NCBI GenBank assembly: GCA_963971285.1
Contig: OZ020244.1
Location: 9,238,001-9,302,000, forward strand
DNA: 64,000 nt
Reading direction: 5' to 3'
Source: Astropecten irregularis
Lineage: Eukaryota; Echinodermata; Asteroidea; Paxillosida; Astropectinidae
Part shown: piece by piece, positions 10,928-21,887 of the stretch
Layout: every line of letters starts with the position of its first letter
Numbering within the stretch: position 1 is the stretch's first letter
Position numbers and translations under genes: made by a program
The notes under the pieces: generated by a model
What the model was told of the DNA's origin: nothing
Database searches by the model: none
What the model saw: the letters and a program-made list of their open reading frames with translations, nothing else

Positions 10928-11111
10928 GTAAGTCTTCATCCTGCAGTGATGGTAGCCAACATGATGCAGTGTTCAACTATACACGTTGTGCTCTCAGTAT
11001 GTGTTTAATTGCACTAAATTTCAATCTGGTGTATCTGGTTAAGTTGCTTCACACAAAGGTTTTGTTTTTATTATCTTCTTTGCATCATTTGATCCATTAC
11101 TGTGCTTGGAG

Positions 11112-11406
11112 CAGGCGCGGTTCTGGGGGGGGGGGGGACTGTAGCCCCCCAAATTTTTGTCTAGGCCCCCCCCCCTCCCCCCCAAAAAAAAAATTCTTGA
11201 AAATACTGGATTTTTTCAGTTATGAAGCGCCAATTACATTAAAAAAACGCGATGTGTGATAATGTGCATGCTTTTTCGACCCCTAATGACACTTAGCAGA
11301 AGCGAGTGTTGGAAGAACCCAAAATATTGGGCCTTCTAGCCCCCACCCCAAAAATAATGACTCTTCTAGCCCCCCCCAAAAAAGTTTGGATCTAGAACCG
11401 CGCCTG
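11112..11406. mobile_element. hAT-type MITE with fold-back G/C homopolymers
   Basis: The ends are CAGGCGCGGTTCT and AGAACCGCGCCTG, a perfect 13-bp inverted repeat with the CAG...CTG form of hAT elements. Flanks GCTTGGAG and CCTTGGAG agree in 7 of 8 bases, consistent with an old 8-bp duplication. The interior has long G, C and A runs that also pair. No coding sequence. Confidence 0.75.
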
Positions 11407-12646
11407 CCTTGGAGTATTATTACCTTCCAAATTAATGCATATTTGTCCAAAAATCACAAATGTTCCTGTAGTTTCAATATTAAATTGCCCAACCCTCACA
11501 GCACTCTCTGTTAATAACAAGTTGTGAACATGGCATACAATGTGCATGTTCCTTTTTAAAACGAAAGGTGTCTTAACATTTCTAGATGTGGATACATCCC
11601 CCACTAGAAAGATGTAACATCAGTTGCTTCTTTTCCAATGTCGCAGAATTGGATATGGATTACATGTACATGTCCATAGACTTTCCTAAAACTTTGCTGC
11701 AAAATCAACAAGTCTTTCATAATTTCAGTTTTGTTGTAAACCGGTTTCATTTAATGACAACGTAGCACTACACTGCTTGTCTTTCCATGAGTTTGAACAA
11801 TTGCTTTATTTATTCAATGTCATTCATTGGCTGGTGCTGTCAATTATAGAAGTAGGATATACGTTTAACGTGCATGTCCGAAAAGTTAATAGCTTTCCAT
11901 TTTGGCACCATCGTGTGAGACTTTATTGTACATGTAGCCGTCATGTTGTTTCCAGTCCCCTTTTTAAGTGTACCTGTAGCATGTCTCCTCTATATACAAA
12001 TATGTATAGGTTGTGTTTGTGAAAGAACAGACCTTAGAGGGTATACTTGGAGAAAAAGGCAAGTCTACTATTTATTTATGCCATATTTATTGTCATATTG
12101 TTCAAGAAGGAAAGAGATATATACATGTATTATCTAAAAAAAAAAATGGAAAGGCTTGCTGGACTGTCTTTATTTACCATGTACACTTACATATAAGCAT
12201 CCCCCCCCCCCAACTCCAGCATCTGAACAGCTACCTGTACATGTATACTTTAGTCCGACAAAGTTATGCCATATCCGTAGATTGTCAAATCATATACATG
12301 TAATTCCTTATTTCACAACTAGAATAAGCATAGAACTCGGTAGATGATGTAGAGAAATAGAACCAAAGTGGGAGAAAAATATGTATTTTCACTACACAAA
12401 CACAACTAGAGGGCGCTGTTCGCTTAGCTGCCTGTGTTTTTTATCCTGTCTGTCTGCTCCAATTTTAATCCGTCTTTTTATCAACTTATATTTGACATCC
12501 ATGTTTGTATTTGATCGTAATGTGTTGAGGGGAGTTTTGTGTCACTTTGTGGGTGATTATTTTGTGTCGTCGATGTTGGAAACCGAAGTTTCATGTGAGT
12601 ACATGTACTGTGAACTTTTGAATGTCTACATACACACCACATAAAC
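11407..12646. other. Non-coding stretch before the LINE
   Basis: AT-rich DNA with scattered TACATGTA words and no supported exon. The last few hundred bases probably include the LINE 5' untranslated region, but I see no target duplication that fixes its 5' end. Confidence 0.35.
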
Positions 12647-15600
12647 ATGGCTGCTATTGGAGACACTACCAGTACCAGTACCACTACCGACACTAGTACC
12701 AGTACCAGTATGAGATTAGCCCGACTGCTAGTGTGCCTTGGTCTCTTGCTGTGTTCGTGCCATTCTACATGTAAATCACTGGAAGTAACAACGGATGATG
12801 TTGTGGCCGCACCCCTGATTCAGCCATTCCACCGGGGTATTGTGTTATCACAGTCAGCCATTTTCGTTGTTCCCAGCACCCGCCCAGTTATGATACACCT
12901 GTGCCCTACGGGCTTTAACCATTCAAGATTACCACAGAAGAAATGGTCAAAACATGGATGCACCTGTCTTTGTGTGTCTGGTCATGATCCACCTATAGAT
13001 ATAACTGTCTATATGGATGTCTCATCAAATCCTGGCCCAAGTGGTGATCCATCTCCAACTTCGAGCCATGACGTTCAGATTCCATGTGTGCCTACAAGTG
13101 CATCTTCTTCAGACATCAGAAGCCAAGGACCCGTCCCAATCAGACATGTTTTGGGAAGACGAGTATACAGCCGACAACTATTGCTCAGTCTGCGTGGTTC
13201 AGCGGTGCGTCCAAGGCCTGGGGTACTACACCAGTTGAACATGAATGGTCTTACTCGGAGATACCGGGGAAAACGGGGTAGAAAGAATAACAACCCAACA
13301 TACTCCATACCAGTCCATATGTCAGAGAGACGCCCTCACAGATATGAACATGACATCCACCAAGCTTGGACTAATGGACAGGTTCATCTGGGTGGTAACT
13401 TTACAAACATGAGTAATAGTGGTGTTCATTTATCCAACCTTGTTAAAATTCCTAGGCTTCAAATCCAAACACCACGTAAACTGTGCATGCCACGTTTGAT
13501 GCTATGCAACCCTCGTTCTTTAATCAATAAGTTTGACGAATTTAGATCGTATTTACATGATCATAGTATACAAATTGCTTGTGTTACTGAAACATGGTTT
13601 AAGCAAGACACACCCATTGATCAGATTAACATTGAGGGTTTTTCTCTTTTCTCTAAAGAAAGATCTAGTCGTTGTGGTGGTGGTGTGGCATTTTATATTA
13701 ATGACTCATTTCATGCAGTAACGTATGATACTTTTATCCCTCAACAATTGGAGGTGGTCTGGGTCAAATTGAGACCCCCTTTTTTACCACGGTCAATAAC
13801 CAGTTTATATTATTGCGTCGTTTATTCTCCGCCTAATGATTCTAATGCAGACCTGTTAATCTGTCATCTATTAGAAACTATCGATAAAATCACTACTAGC
13901 TACCCTGATGCCGGAATTGTTATTGCTGGTGACATGAATCGTCTTGATATTAGTCAACTCACCACAGGTCAATTTGTTCAGGTGGTTAACTGCCCTACTA
14001 GAGGCTCAGCGATTTTGGATAAGATTATTACCAATGTCTCCTTACAATATCAACCTCCTGATATCATGGCGCCACTTCATCGTAGTGATCATAATATAAT
14101 TATGTGGTTTCCAAAAACTAATGTCACCAAGACCAATGAAACTTATGTCAAAACAACTAGACCGATAAAACAGTCTTCAATTCGTTTTTTTGGTCAATGG
14201 ATCACACAGTATGATTGGTCAGAGGTTTACAGTGCATTAGACAGCCAAAATAAATGTAGCGTTTTTTATGACATTTTAAATAAAGCCATCAGTGAGTTTT
14301 TCCCCACTAAAACCATTAAATTACATGTTCAAGATAAACCCTGGATGACAGCAGAAATTAAGGCCGTAATTAAAATTCGGCAGACTTTATTTTCTGATGG
14401 GAATAATAGATGGAAGTCCGTTCGGAATAAGATCATTCGTATGGTTGCTTCTGCAAAGAAAAATTATTACCACAATCGTGTTCAAAAACTTAAAACTTCC
14501 AATCCTGCAGGTTGGTATCGTGCCATAAAAATGATGACAACAGGCACTACTCCCAATCCTTCAATCATTCCGCCACCAGGAGCGAATTGTGATAGTGATC
14601 TGGATATTGCTAATATCATCAATGAGCATTTCACCTCGGTTGGAAATGATCTTACTCCTATGGATTTGTCATCTCTTCCAACATATCTCCCTTCTCCCGA
14701 ACCTTGTCCAAATGTTCAGGAATGGGAGGTATATTCTCAACTCAAGAAGATTAGTTGTAGGAAGGCAGGTGGTTTAGATGGAATTCCAGCACGGATCATC
14801 CGTGAATTTGCCTATGAATTAAGCAAACCTCTGACAAACATCTATAACTCATCGTATCGTGAAGGAGTGGTTCCTAATGAGTGGAAAAAAGCTATTGTTA
14901 TTCCTTTACCAAAAAGTTCTCCTCCAACTTGGAATAAGCTCCGCCCAATTTCTCTAACTGATCACTTTGCTAAAGTGGCTGAGCACTTTGTTGTTCAGTG
15001 GATTATTTCTGACATTCATCAGAACTTGGATCCTAATCAGTTTGGTAATAGGAGGGGTGTGTCAACATCTCATTATTTAGTCAAACTTGTTGATCACCTA
15101 GCTGCTCATGCCGACCTTCCGAAAAACCACAGTTCTTTGGTTGTCACAGATTTTAGTAAGGCATTTGACCACATTGATCACAACATCGTTATATGTGATT
15201 TACTTCAGTTGGGTACACGTCCATCAGTCATTCCCTGGGTCTGTAGTTTTTTGACTGAGAGATTACAGTGCGTTAAGTATAAAAATATCTTGTCTAATTT
15301 TAATGTGCTTAAAGGTGGACTACCGCAAGGTACTAAATTTGGTCCATTGGGTTTTCTTGCCAAATTTAATAGTGCTGTGTGTCTGGATGATTCTGCCAAC
15401 ACTAATGGTCAGTTACTTAGTCTGAAATACGTGGATGACATGACTATTGTGGAGAGCTGTAGAGGAAATGATCCTCATTCCATCCAATCAGTTTTAGATC
15501 AATTTAGTCAATGGGCTGTGCAGAATAACATGAACATCAACCCAGATAAATGTGCTAGCATGACTGTATGCTTTATGAGAAATATTCCACAGTTCCCTGC

Positions 15601-16168
15601 TTTACACATTTCCTCTACCGATCTCCACATTGTCGATTGTGTCAAGATTCTAGGTGTTTTAATTAGTTCTGATCTTAAATGGGACAAACATGTCGACCAG
15701 ATTCATCGTAAAGCTAGTAACAAGATTTATATGCTTAAACTCTTAAAAAAATTCCATTTATCTCTTGATGATTTGTTAACAGTGTATAAGGGATATATAC
15801 GACCACTAACAGAATATGCTACACCTGCCTGGAATGCTGGACTAACCAGAGTGCATATCAATAAATTAGAGAGTATCCAAAAACGTGCCCTTAAAATTAT
15901 TTTGGGCCAGGGTTACTTAGATTATGAACATGCTCTTTCGAAGTGCAATCTTGTCTCTCTTCATGATCGCAGGAAAGGTCTTTGTATTGACTTTTCAACT
16001 AAACTGAAATCTTCGGATTTGTTCCGACAGTGGTTGCCCCAGACCAGAAGCTCTAGTGTGCAATATCAATTAAGAAATTCAAATAACCTCTCTGTAGTCA
16101 AATGCAATACAAACAGATATAAACTTAGCCCAATACCTTATTTTGTTCGTATCCTTAACCATTCATAA
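12647..16168 (+). CDS. LINE ORF: signal-peptide-like start, 2A-like motif, APE endonuclease, reverse transcriptase
   Basis: 1173 codons without interruption. The N terminus is Ser/Thr-rich (a CAGTAC-type minisatellite encodes STSTTTDTSTSTS), then a hydrophobic run at residues 24-38 looks like a signal peptide. Residues 124-131 read DVSSNPGP, close to the 2A consensus D-x-E-x-NPGP but with Ser at the Glu position. An APE endonuclease follows (ETWF; GDMN at 428; SDH at 480-482), then a reverse transcriptase with LPQGTKFGPLGF and the catalytic YVDD at 928-931, and a thumb/C-terminal region. Published sea urchin LINEs of this group carry N-terminal 2A sequences, so the motif is probably homologous. 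The exact clade (L2, Crack or Daphne-like) is not resolved by eye. Most likely one polyprotein for target-primed reverse transcription. Confidence 0.85.
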   Translation: MAAIGDTTSTSTTTDTSTSTSMRLARLLVCLGLLLCSCHSTCKSLEVTTDDVVAAPLIQPFHRGIVLSQSAIFVVPSTRPVMIHLCPTGFNHSRLPQKKWSKHGCTCLCVSGHDPPIDITVYMDVSSNPGPSGDPSPTSSHDVQIPCVPTSASSSDIRSQGPVPIRHVLGRRVYSRQLLLSLRGSAVRPRPGVLHQLNMNGLTRRYRGKRGRKNNNPTYSIPVHMSERRPHRYEHDIHQAWTNGQVHLGGNFTNMSNSGVHLSNLVKIPRLQIQTPRKLCMPRLMLCNPRSLINKFDEFRSYLHDHSIQIACVTETWFKQDTPIDQINIEGFSLFSKERSSRCGGGVAFYINDSFHAVTYDTFIPQQLEVVWVKLRPPFLPRSITSLYYCVVYSPPNDSNADLLICHLLETIDKITTSYPDAGIVIAGDMNRLDISQLTTGQFVQVVNCPTRGSAILDKIITNVSLQYQPPDIMAPLHRSDHNIIMWFPKTNVTKTNETYVKTTRPIKQSSIRFFGQWITQYDWSEVYSALDSQNKCSVFYDILNKAISEFFPTKTIKLHVQDKPWMTAEIKAVIKIRQTLFSDGNNRWKSVRNKIIRMVASAKKNYYHNRVQKLKTSNPAGWYRAIKMMTTGTTPNPSIIPPPGANCDSDLDIANIINEHFTSVGNDLTPMDLSSLPTYLPSPEPCPNVQEWEVYSQLKKISCRKAGGLDGIPARIIREFAYELSKPLTNIYNSSYREGVVPNEWKKAIVIPLPKSSPPTWNKLRPISLTDHFAKVAEHFVVQWIISDIHQNLDPNQFGNRRGVSTSHYLVKLVDHLAAHADLPKNHSSLVVTDFSKAFDHIDHNIVICDLLQLGTRPSVIPWVCSFLTERLQCVKYKNILSNFNVLKGGLPQGTKFGPLGFLAKFNSAVCLDDSANTNGQLLSLKYVDDMTIVESCRGNDPHSIQSVLDQFSQWAVQNNMNINPDKCASMTVCFMRNIPQFPALHISSTDLHIVDCVKILGVLISSDLKWDKHVDQIHRKASNKIYMLKLLKKFHLSLDDLLTVYKGYIRPLTEYATPAWNAGLTRVHINKLESIQKRALKIILGQGYLDYEHALSKCNLVSLHDRRKGLCIDFSTKLKSSDLFRQWLPQTRSSSVQYQLRNSNNLSVVKCNTNRYKLSPIPYFVRILNHS

Positions 16169-16484
16169 GTTTTTATTCCAACATGTTTCAAATTATGTCC
16201 TTGTGTGTAATCGTTTCCACTTTTTCTTGTTATATATCTTTTTACATATCTGTATTTTATATACATGTTAGGTAAATTGTTTTACTCCAGTTTTTCTTGT
16301 TATACATATCATTTTACATAATATTTATATACATGTTGGGTAAATTGTTTTACTCCAGTTTTTGTAAATATTTCGTTAGCTTGTTTTTTTTATCTGTACA
16401 CGATGTAGCAATTTAGCCTTTGGGCTACAAGTGCATTGTTTTTTACAATAAACCAGAATAATAATAATAAATAATAATAATAAC
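12647..16484 (+). mobile_element. CR1/L2-group LINE with microsatellite tail
   Basis: A non-LTR retrotransposon with one long ORF, a 3' UTR and an (AAT)n tail at about 16450-16484. A short tail repeat rather than poly(A) is normal for the CR1/L2 group. The 3' UTR contains a direct duplication of about 70 bp (two copies of GTAAATTGTTTTACTCCAG near 16273 and 16339). The 5' limit is not determined. The intact ORF indicates recent activity or recent insertion. Confidence 0.75.
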
Positions 16485-16540
16485 TAGCCGAGGCAATGAA
16501 AAATCATCAAATAACCACAAGGGAAACTGACCGAATTTAA

Positions 16541-16708
16541 AGTCATTGAAAACTGAACAAAGAAAAACTGACTGGAGTGGGTTTCGAACTGTAAACCTCC
16601 TGAATACTGTACAGAGCACGTGTACATGTACGGTATTCAGGAGGTCACCGGACAGCTGGTTTGAATCCTGCTCCAGTAAATTTTTCTTCGTTTAATTGTC
16701 GATGTAAT
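16541..16708. repeat. Fold-back repeat with tRNA B-box-like motif
   Basis: Two inverted arms of about 75 bp (left 16541-16614, right 16632-16708) flank a short loop containing GTGTACATGTAC. The right arm carries GGTTTGAATCC, close to the tRNA B box GGTTCGANTCC, and the left arm holds its mirror. It may be a head-to-head pair of tRNA-related SINE tails or a MITE that captured such a tail. No complete tRNA fold is visible. Confidence 0.5.
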
Positions 16709-17182
16709 TAAAAATCATTACAAATTAAACATATTTTTGGCAATATTGACAAATTTAACATCAAAATCCATATCTATCGATTACTAGTGTCTTCCTAGCT
16801 GAGACATTCCTTATTCAAATTGACAGAAGTTTTCGATAATGAATGGTTGTGTTACAAATTATACGACAGCTTGCCTGCAACAGAAGTGGATACTCAAGTT
16901 GAATGTCTCAGATACGTCATTCATATGAACATGTACCAACTTTATGTACCAAATGACAATGATTTATATTTCCAGTGAGCACTTCAAACATTTCAGTCTA
17001 AAAAAAAAAGATGCAAAAAACCTGGTAAAGAAAACGGTATTAATTGCAATACACAAGCAACGAGTTTAACAGGAAACCGAAGGATAATATGACCCAACAA
17101 ACCACATTGCTTGTGATGTTTTTTACAGTTGAGAAATTGTGCCAGAAACTTGACCATAATGTACATGAACATGTAAATCAGT

Positions 17183-19685
17183 TCAATCACTTTCATCAAT
17201 ATCACTATGTACAATACAAGGTTCAGCATATGCAGCAAGGTCACCTAATTCATCTTCATCACTGGAACCACTCTCACTTTGACTCTCATCAGAATCTGCT
17301 TGAATTGAACTTTGAGTTGAACTTGCCAGATTCTGGCTCAAAATTGCCCACACACGGTCTCTTATTTGGTTATTGCCAAATATGTATCTGTCACAAAATT
17401 GAGGATATGACAACACCAAAGAAATCTCTGCCAATAATTTTGAAATTATGTCACTTGAAAAGCCACATGCCACATCATGCCCTGCATAGACATGTTTTGA
17501 ACTACCTATCGGTTCTTGTTTGAGTTCTTGAAGTTTTTCTTCTATTGATCTGTAGTCATCTTGGGATACTGTTCGAGTCTTCAATTTAGATCTCACTGTA
17601 CATGGGGAAAGGCTTTCCCTCAAAACTCTTTCCACCTTGAATGGTACAGCACTACATGAGGCCCCCCCCCCCCCCACAGGAGCAGTTTGAAGTACAGTTA
17701 TCGCAACAATTATGTGGTGCAATTTCTGGCACTTCTGTACAAGGTACTGGAAATGCTGCATGTATTTTCTCTCTCCTGCATTGTGTAGTAGTAAGAAAAT
17801 CTTTCATCAGTTTCTGAAGTGGTGCCCCTCTGTGAACAGGATAGTTCACGATAAGAGACTCTGTTGGCCAGCTGCACATAATCATCGATCTCATTTGGAG
17901 CTCCATAGATAATGATATCGTGGACTCCTTTGACATCAACCCCTAGTCCAAAAGCTATTGTTGCAAACAACAAACGTATTACTCCATCAGGATTGGAAAA
18001 GCTCTGGATAATCTCCTCTTGTACATCAGTTTCCGTATTAGTGTGGTACATTTCAAAATGTTTGTGATAAGTTGCTGGAACACTTGAGGAGAAAATGGAG
18101 TATAGCTCAGCGCAGGTCTTTCTGGAATGACAGTAAATAATAATTCGTTCCAACTTCTCTTGCATTCTGGATACTTCTTCGGAGAGCCAGCTGAAAATCT
18201 CTTCTGCATCCCTCTTTTTGGTGCTTACAACCACATGTTTAATGTTGCTGCAAATTGGACTCTCTTGAGCTAGTAGTACATTCTTCATCTGAAGGGCTTC
18301 AACAACTGCCAGCTGAACGGAACTACTTGCAGTTGCAGTCATTGCAACAAACACAGTGGCAGGCTTTATTACGCTTCGAAGTTCACCAATCTGCCCTTAT
18401 AGTTTGCGGAATGCAGCTGTCTTGTTTGATGTTTGACCCCTGTAGTATAGGAGAGAAAAATGGATGATTTAGAACAGATATCCTGCATTTTGAAGACGCA
18501 CCTGCATCAGCTACAAGATTGGTTTTGTTTGTTGAGAAAAGCATTTCCCTTACTTCCTTTACTTTTTCTGATTGGAGGAAAATTGCTCCCTGAAATTTAA
18601 ATGCAAGTGAAACGTCTTTAAACCCAATCTATTCAGATAGATAAACATCGATTTTTTGTTCCCAATAGCAAAATGTTATTTTTGCATGTTATTACAAATT
18701 ATTTTTCAAGGTGCAAAATAATCTCTTTTTAGATTTGCCCCAAAGTACAACAAATGGTTTCCAACATACCTGTAGACACATATTTTCAATTGCAAAAAAA
18801 CCCCAACAATTAAGAAAGAAATTAAATATATGTTTGCTGCGATTTCCTGGCCTTTGTTTTGGTTGGGTGCACTATGGGTGCACCCTATGTCAGAGCATGG
18901 ATGTCTACATCCATGGTTAGACTGAGGACACTCCACAGTCTCCTCGAAACTTGAGCCAAACTTCTGGAATTCTTGTAATGAAATTTCTTGTTCGACAAGT
19001 AGGGCCTAGGCCTTTATAAAATATTAGGCCCACAGGCATCATGTAATCAATCAACTTAATTTTTTCACTGCGACGATTTTAACTACCGGTAACGTATCCT
19101 GCGGTACCTTGTAAGGATGTATGCAATCAGTCTTATGACATTAACAAATTCAACCATATGACAACGCAGAGAGTGAACGTACCATTTTGTAACACAATGA
19201 CTTTCATCAACGAAGAGGCCACAGAGACGTTGGTAGACAGAGTCCAGCTGAAGAAAGTCCCTTCCCCTCTTGCTAAACAGCGCCTCGGGACTGGTGAAGA
19301 GGAGGGAATACCCACCCCTGCTGCTTTCTCTAAAACTTCTTCACTAAATTCCCCAATTGCCATGTCGGCATCTATTCCAAGAGACTTAAGCCATTGCACT
19401 TGGTTCACGGCCAAAGACTTCAACGGTACGATGAATATGGCGAGGGGTTGAACGGGAATGTTGTCACCCTTGGTTGTTCAGGATATCAAAACACATAGGC
19501 GCTGACTGAAAAATCAAACTCTTGCCGAAACCTGTGGGCAAGCACACAAACACATACTTTCCCTGAAGAATCGCATCAATGGCGTCAGCTTGTAGTTTCT
19601 TCAGTTTTGTTACGTGAAGTTTGTCACAGGCGTACTTCTTCGCTTCTTCCATCAAAGGAATAATAGTGCTATCGACCGCAGCCAT
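17183..19685 (-). pseudogene. RecQ-like DNA helicase gene, decayed
   Basis: Read on the minus strand. The start at 19685 gives a 73-codon piece with Walker A PTGFGKSLIFQ at residues 50-60. Then come VPLKSLAVNQVQWLKSLGI, the box LFVDESHCVTKW, MTATAS (motif III, near 18345), IIYCHSRKTC and LFATIAFGLGVDVKGV, a Cys cluster CCDNCTSNCSC, and a C-terminal tail ending in acidic residues. Domain order is that of a RecQ helicase. Frame changes occur at about 19468, about 19305 and in the 17.65-17.95 kb region, and the stretch 18.36-19.15 kb holds only scraps of exons, so this copy should not make a full protein. A poly-C run near 17660 lies inside the Cys cluster. Confidence 0.65.
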
Positions 19686-20287
19686 TTTTCACACCAACAG
19701 TTTATAGTTTTAGTTAAATAAATTTATACAGTGACTAGGCAGTAAGCACACTAACCCCAGTTAACGTTAGTTTATAGTGGATTATGTCATTGTACTGCAT
19801 TGGCATGGTTACGTAGGTCATACATTATACAGGTCAAATCCATATTCATTAGATGGTAATTCAACTGGATTTTTTGCGGGCGCTGATTGGTTCCTCCGGA
19901 AATCCGAAGGAAAAATAAAAAAAAAAGTTAAACAATTCACAGCAAATACCCAAGACTATAATGCGAGCAGCTGGGCGACAAAAAAAAAATGGCAAAATCC
20001 CACAAATAAACAGGGCCCTTGTGCAGAGCATATTTCATGAGGCGAAAATGCAATGGTACACAGACAATAAAAGCAAAACCGTAGAAGCTTTAAACGTATG
20101 TTGTAAAAGGGCTCGATACAAAAAGAAGAAAGTGACAGACATCTATCTAGAAAAAGAAATCCAAATTCCGTGGTTAATTCAACATTCAAATTTGTATACA
20201 AAAAAATAATACAAGTAATAAAATGCTGCAAACTGCTCATCAGCCAAAATGACCTTGAATATATCAAATGCTTAGAATAAGGAGGAC
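19686..20287. other. Non-coding, no recognised feature
   Basis: Contains ATTCATTAG-type AT-rich DNA and a short Lys-rich open frame at 19961-20209 with no recognisable motif. No splice context supports it as a gene. Confidence 0.35.
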
Positions 20288-20372
20288 CTGACGCGTTTCG
20301 ATCCTAGCAGGATCTTTCTCAAAGGCCTTTGAGAAAGATCCTGCTTGGATCGTAAAGCGTCAGGCCCGCCTA
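20288..20372. repeat. Near-perfect palindrome with hammerhead-like core
   Basis: Two head-to-head copies of a 40-bp module meet at GGCC (about 20326-20329). Each arm reads TTTGAGAAA, then a GATCC-TGCT-GGATC hairpin, then GAAACG (left arm, minus strand) or GTAAAGCG (right arm), then GTCAGG. A conserved GA-rich box, a short stem-loop and GAAAC is the layout of minimal hammerhead ribozymes in Penelope-like elements and retrozymes, but the canonical CTGATGA box is not intact. It is an inverted repeat for certain; ribozyme ancestry is an inference. Confidence 0.55.
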
Positions 20373-20539
20373 ACTTTAAGCATTTTTTAATTAGAACCTT
20401 TTCAGGAATATGTATTCTTGGCGTCATTGGAGTTTCGACAAACTGACCAGTCTTTGGATTGTCATTGGCGATCATTATAAAATTAAACGAATTTAGTAAA
20501 ACTGACGTGTTGTACATACACGTTTTTGGTGTCACCTGT

Positions 20540-21704
20540 ATTTATTTCCTGACGTTACAAATAAATATAGACAAATATAAAAAGCCAGCGTATATGCCAC
20601 ATGTATTTCGATCATTTAAATAGTGAATCCATATTTTAATTTGTATGTGTCGATTCATGAAGTGGAAGATCCCTTAGTGTAGCCTTTTTAAATCCCGTAT
20701 TCACCAAGACTCCTGAAAAAAAAGCAGAACATTGTTACATTTAAGAACACATGCAGGAATACACTTATTATGTACATGTACATGTGTTTCTAGAAGAATC
20801 AAATCGATTTAGAAATAAAGTCTAAGTGAAAACCAAACCACAAACACAGGCCAAAGCTAGCAGAAAAGGGAGGACAATGACACGTCCCCCCCCCATGATT
20901 TTGGAAGTGGGGGACATAATGTCGATTGTCCCCTCCATGTTTTAACCCTTTACCATGAGCAATTGTTTTTGTCGTCTGCGCACTGAACGCTTGCTCATTC
21001 CCAATGTGCAAATTGTGTGAACTGTCGTGTTTGCCATGCGACTCAAATCGACGACGTGCAGTTGAGATGCCCCTGCATGGCCGGCCCGCATACATACACG
21101 TAACGTTTACTGCATTGAAATCGACTTAAACCGCATACAGTCTGCATACGTATACATTCTTGTGTATACAAATCTGGTTACGCGTCTCCCGTTCGACTCA
21201 TCCATTAAAAACCGTTTGTTCCATAGAGCACCATGCTCGAATCCGATGACTTTGCACTGACTCATGACGGATTTAATCTCGTTCGTCGTCGGAGTTTCGC
21301 GAAACTTCTTACTGCGTTTTGAATGAGGTTGCTTTAATCAAACTATATTTCCGAAGAATTCTCGTACATCCATAAAAAAACACAAGGTGCTATATTTGAA
21401 AATATTAAGGTACATTTATATTTATGATTTGTCATCTGTCATTACGTTTGTAATGAAAGTAAAGTTCTCATGATTTTTCTGTGGAATTGCAGAATGTGAG
21501 TACAATAGAGTACAGTATAGAAATCTACCTAGGCCCATAAAATACAGTGTCTTCATTTAAAAACTTAATGGTTCACCCAAGTATTGTTTTCAGCTGAAGC
21601 AAAACATTTGCATTTTCTTCATTCAAAATATGTTCATCATTTTGAGGTTTACATTATTTGCTTCACCATATAGGCATATTTCTAAATACAACACAGGATC
21701 TTTT
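20540..21704. other. Non-coding, repeat-like stretch
   Basis: No supported gene. A CCCCCCCC run followed by ATGATTTT and its inverse GGGGGACA (20886-20945) suggests a small fold-back repeat. The rest is AT-rich and unique-looking. Confidence 0.35.
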
Positions 21705-21880
21705 TAAGATCAAAAATTATTTTCTGTCGTTGTTTTACTAATTTCTTGATAAAGTACACCATTTCAGGCAGAACAATTGTGATGGTATCTGCCAGCACCA
21801 TCTTTATACCCTGTAAGTAATAGGTAAATATGTGAACATTTCTGTTTTGATTTTCCCTACTAAAGTATGATACAACTCCT
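21705..21880 (-). repeat. Interspersed repeat family R1, copy 1 (partial)
   Basis: On the minus strand this matches the other R1 copies: a C-A-A-A-A-C-A-G-A-A-A-T box, then ACAGGGTATAAAGATGGTGCTGG, a CCGCCTGAAATGG-like box and a run ending near TTTTTGATC. It covers about the first half of the about 350-bp family. Confidence 0.65.
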
Positions 21881-21887
21881 TTAATAC

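Noticed and set aside
13017-15402. Several ORFs overlapping the LINE in other frames
   Set aside because: They are shadows of the 1173-codon ORF.
16630-16680. A functional tRNA gene at GGTTTGAATCC
   Set aside because: No acceptor stem, D arm or anticodon arm can be folded around the motif.
19961-20209. 82-codon Lys-rich ORF as a gene
   Set aside because: No motif, no splice context and AT-rich chance composition.
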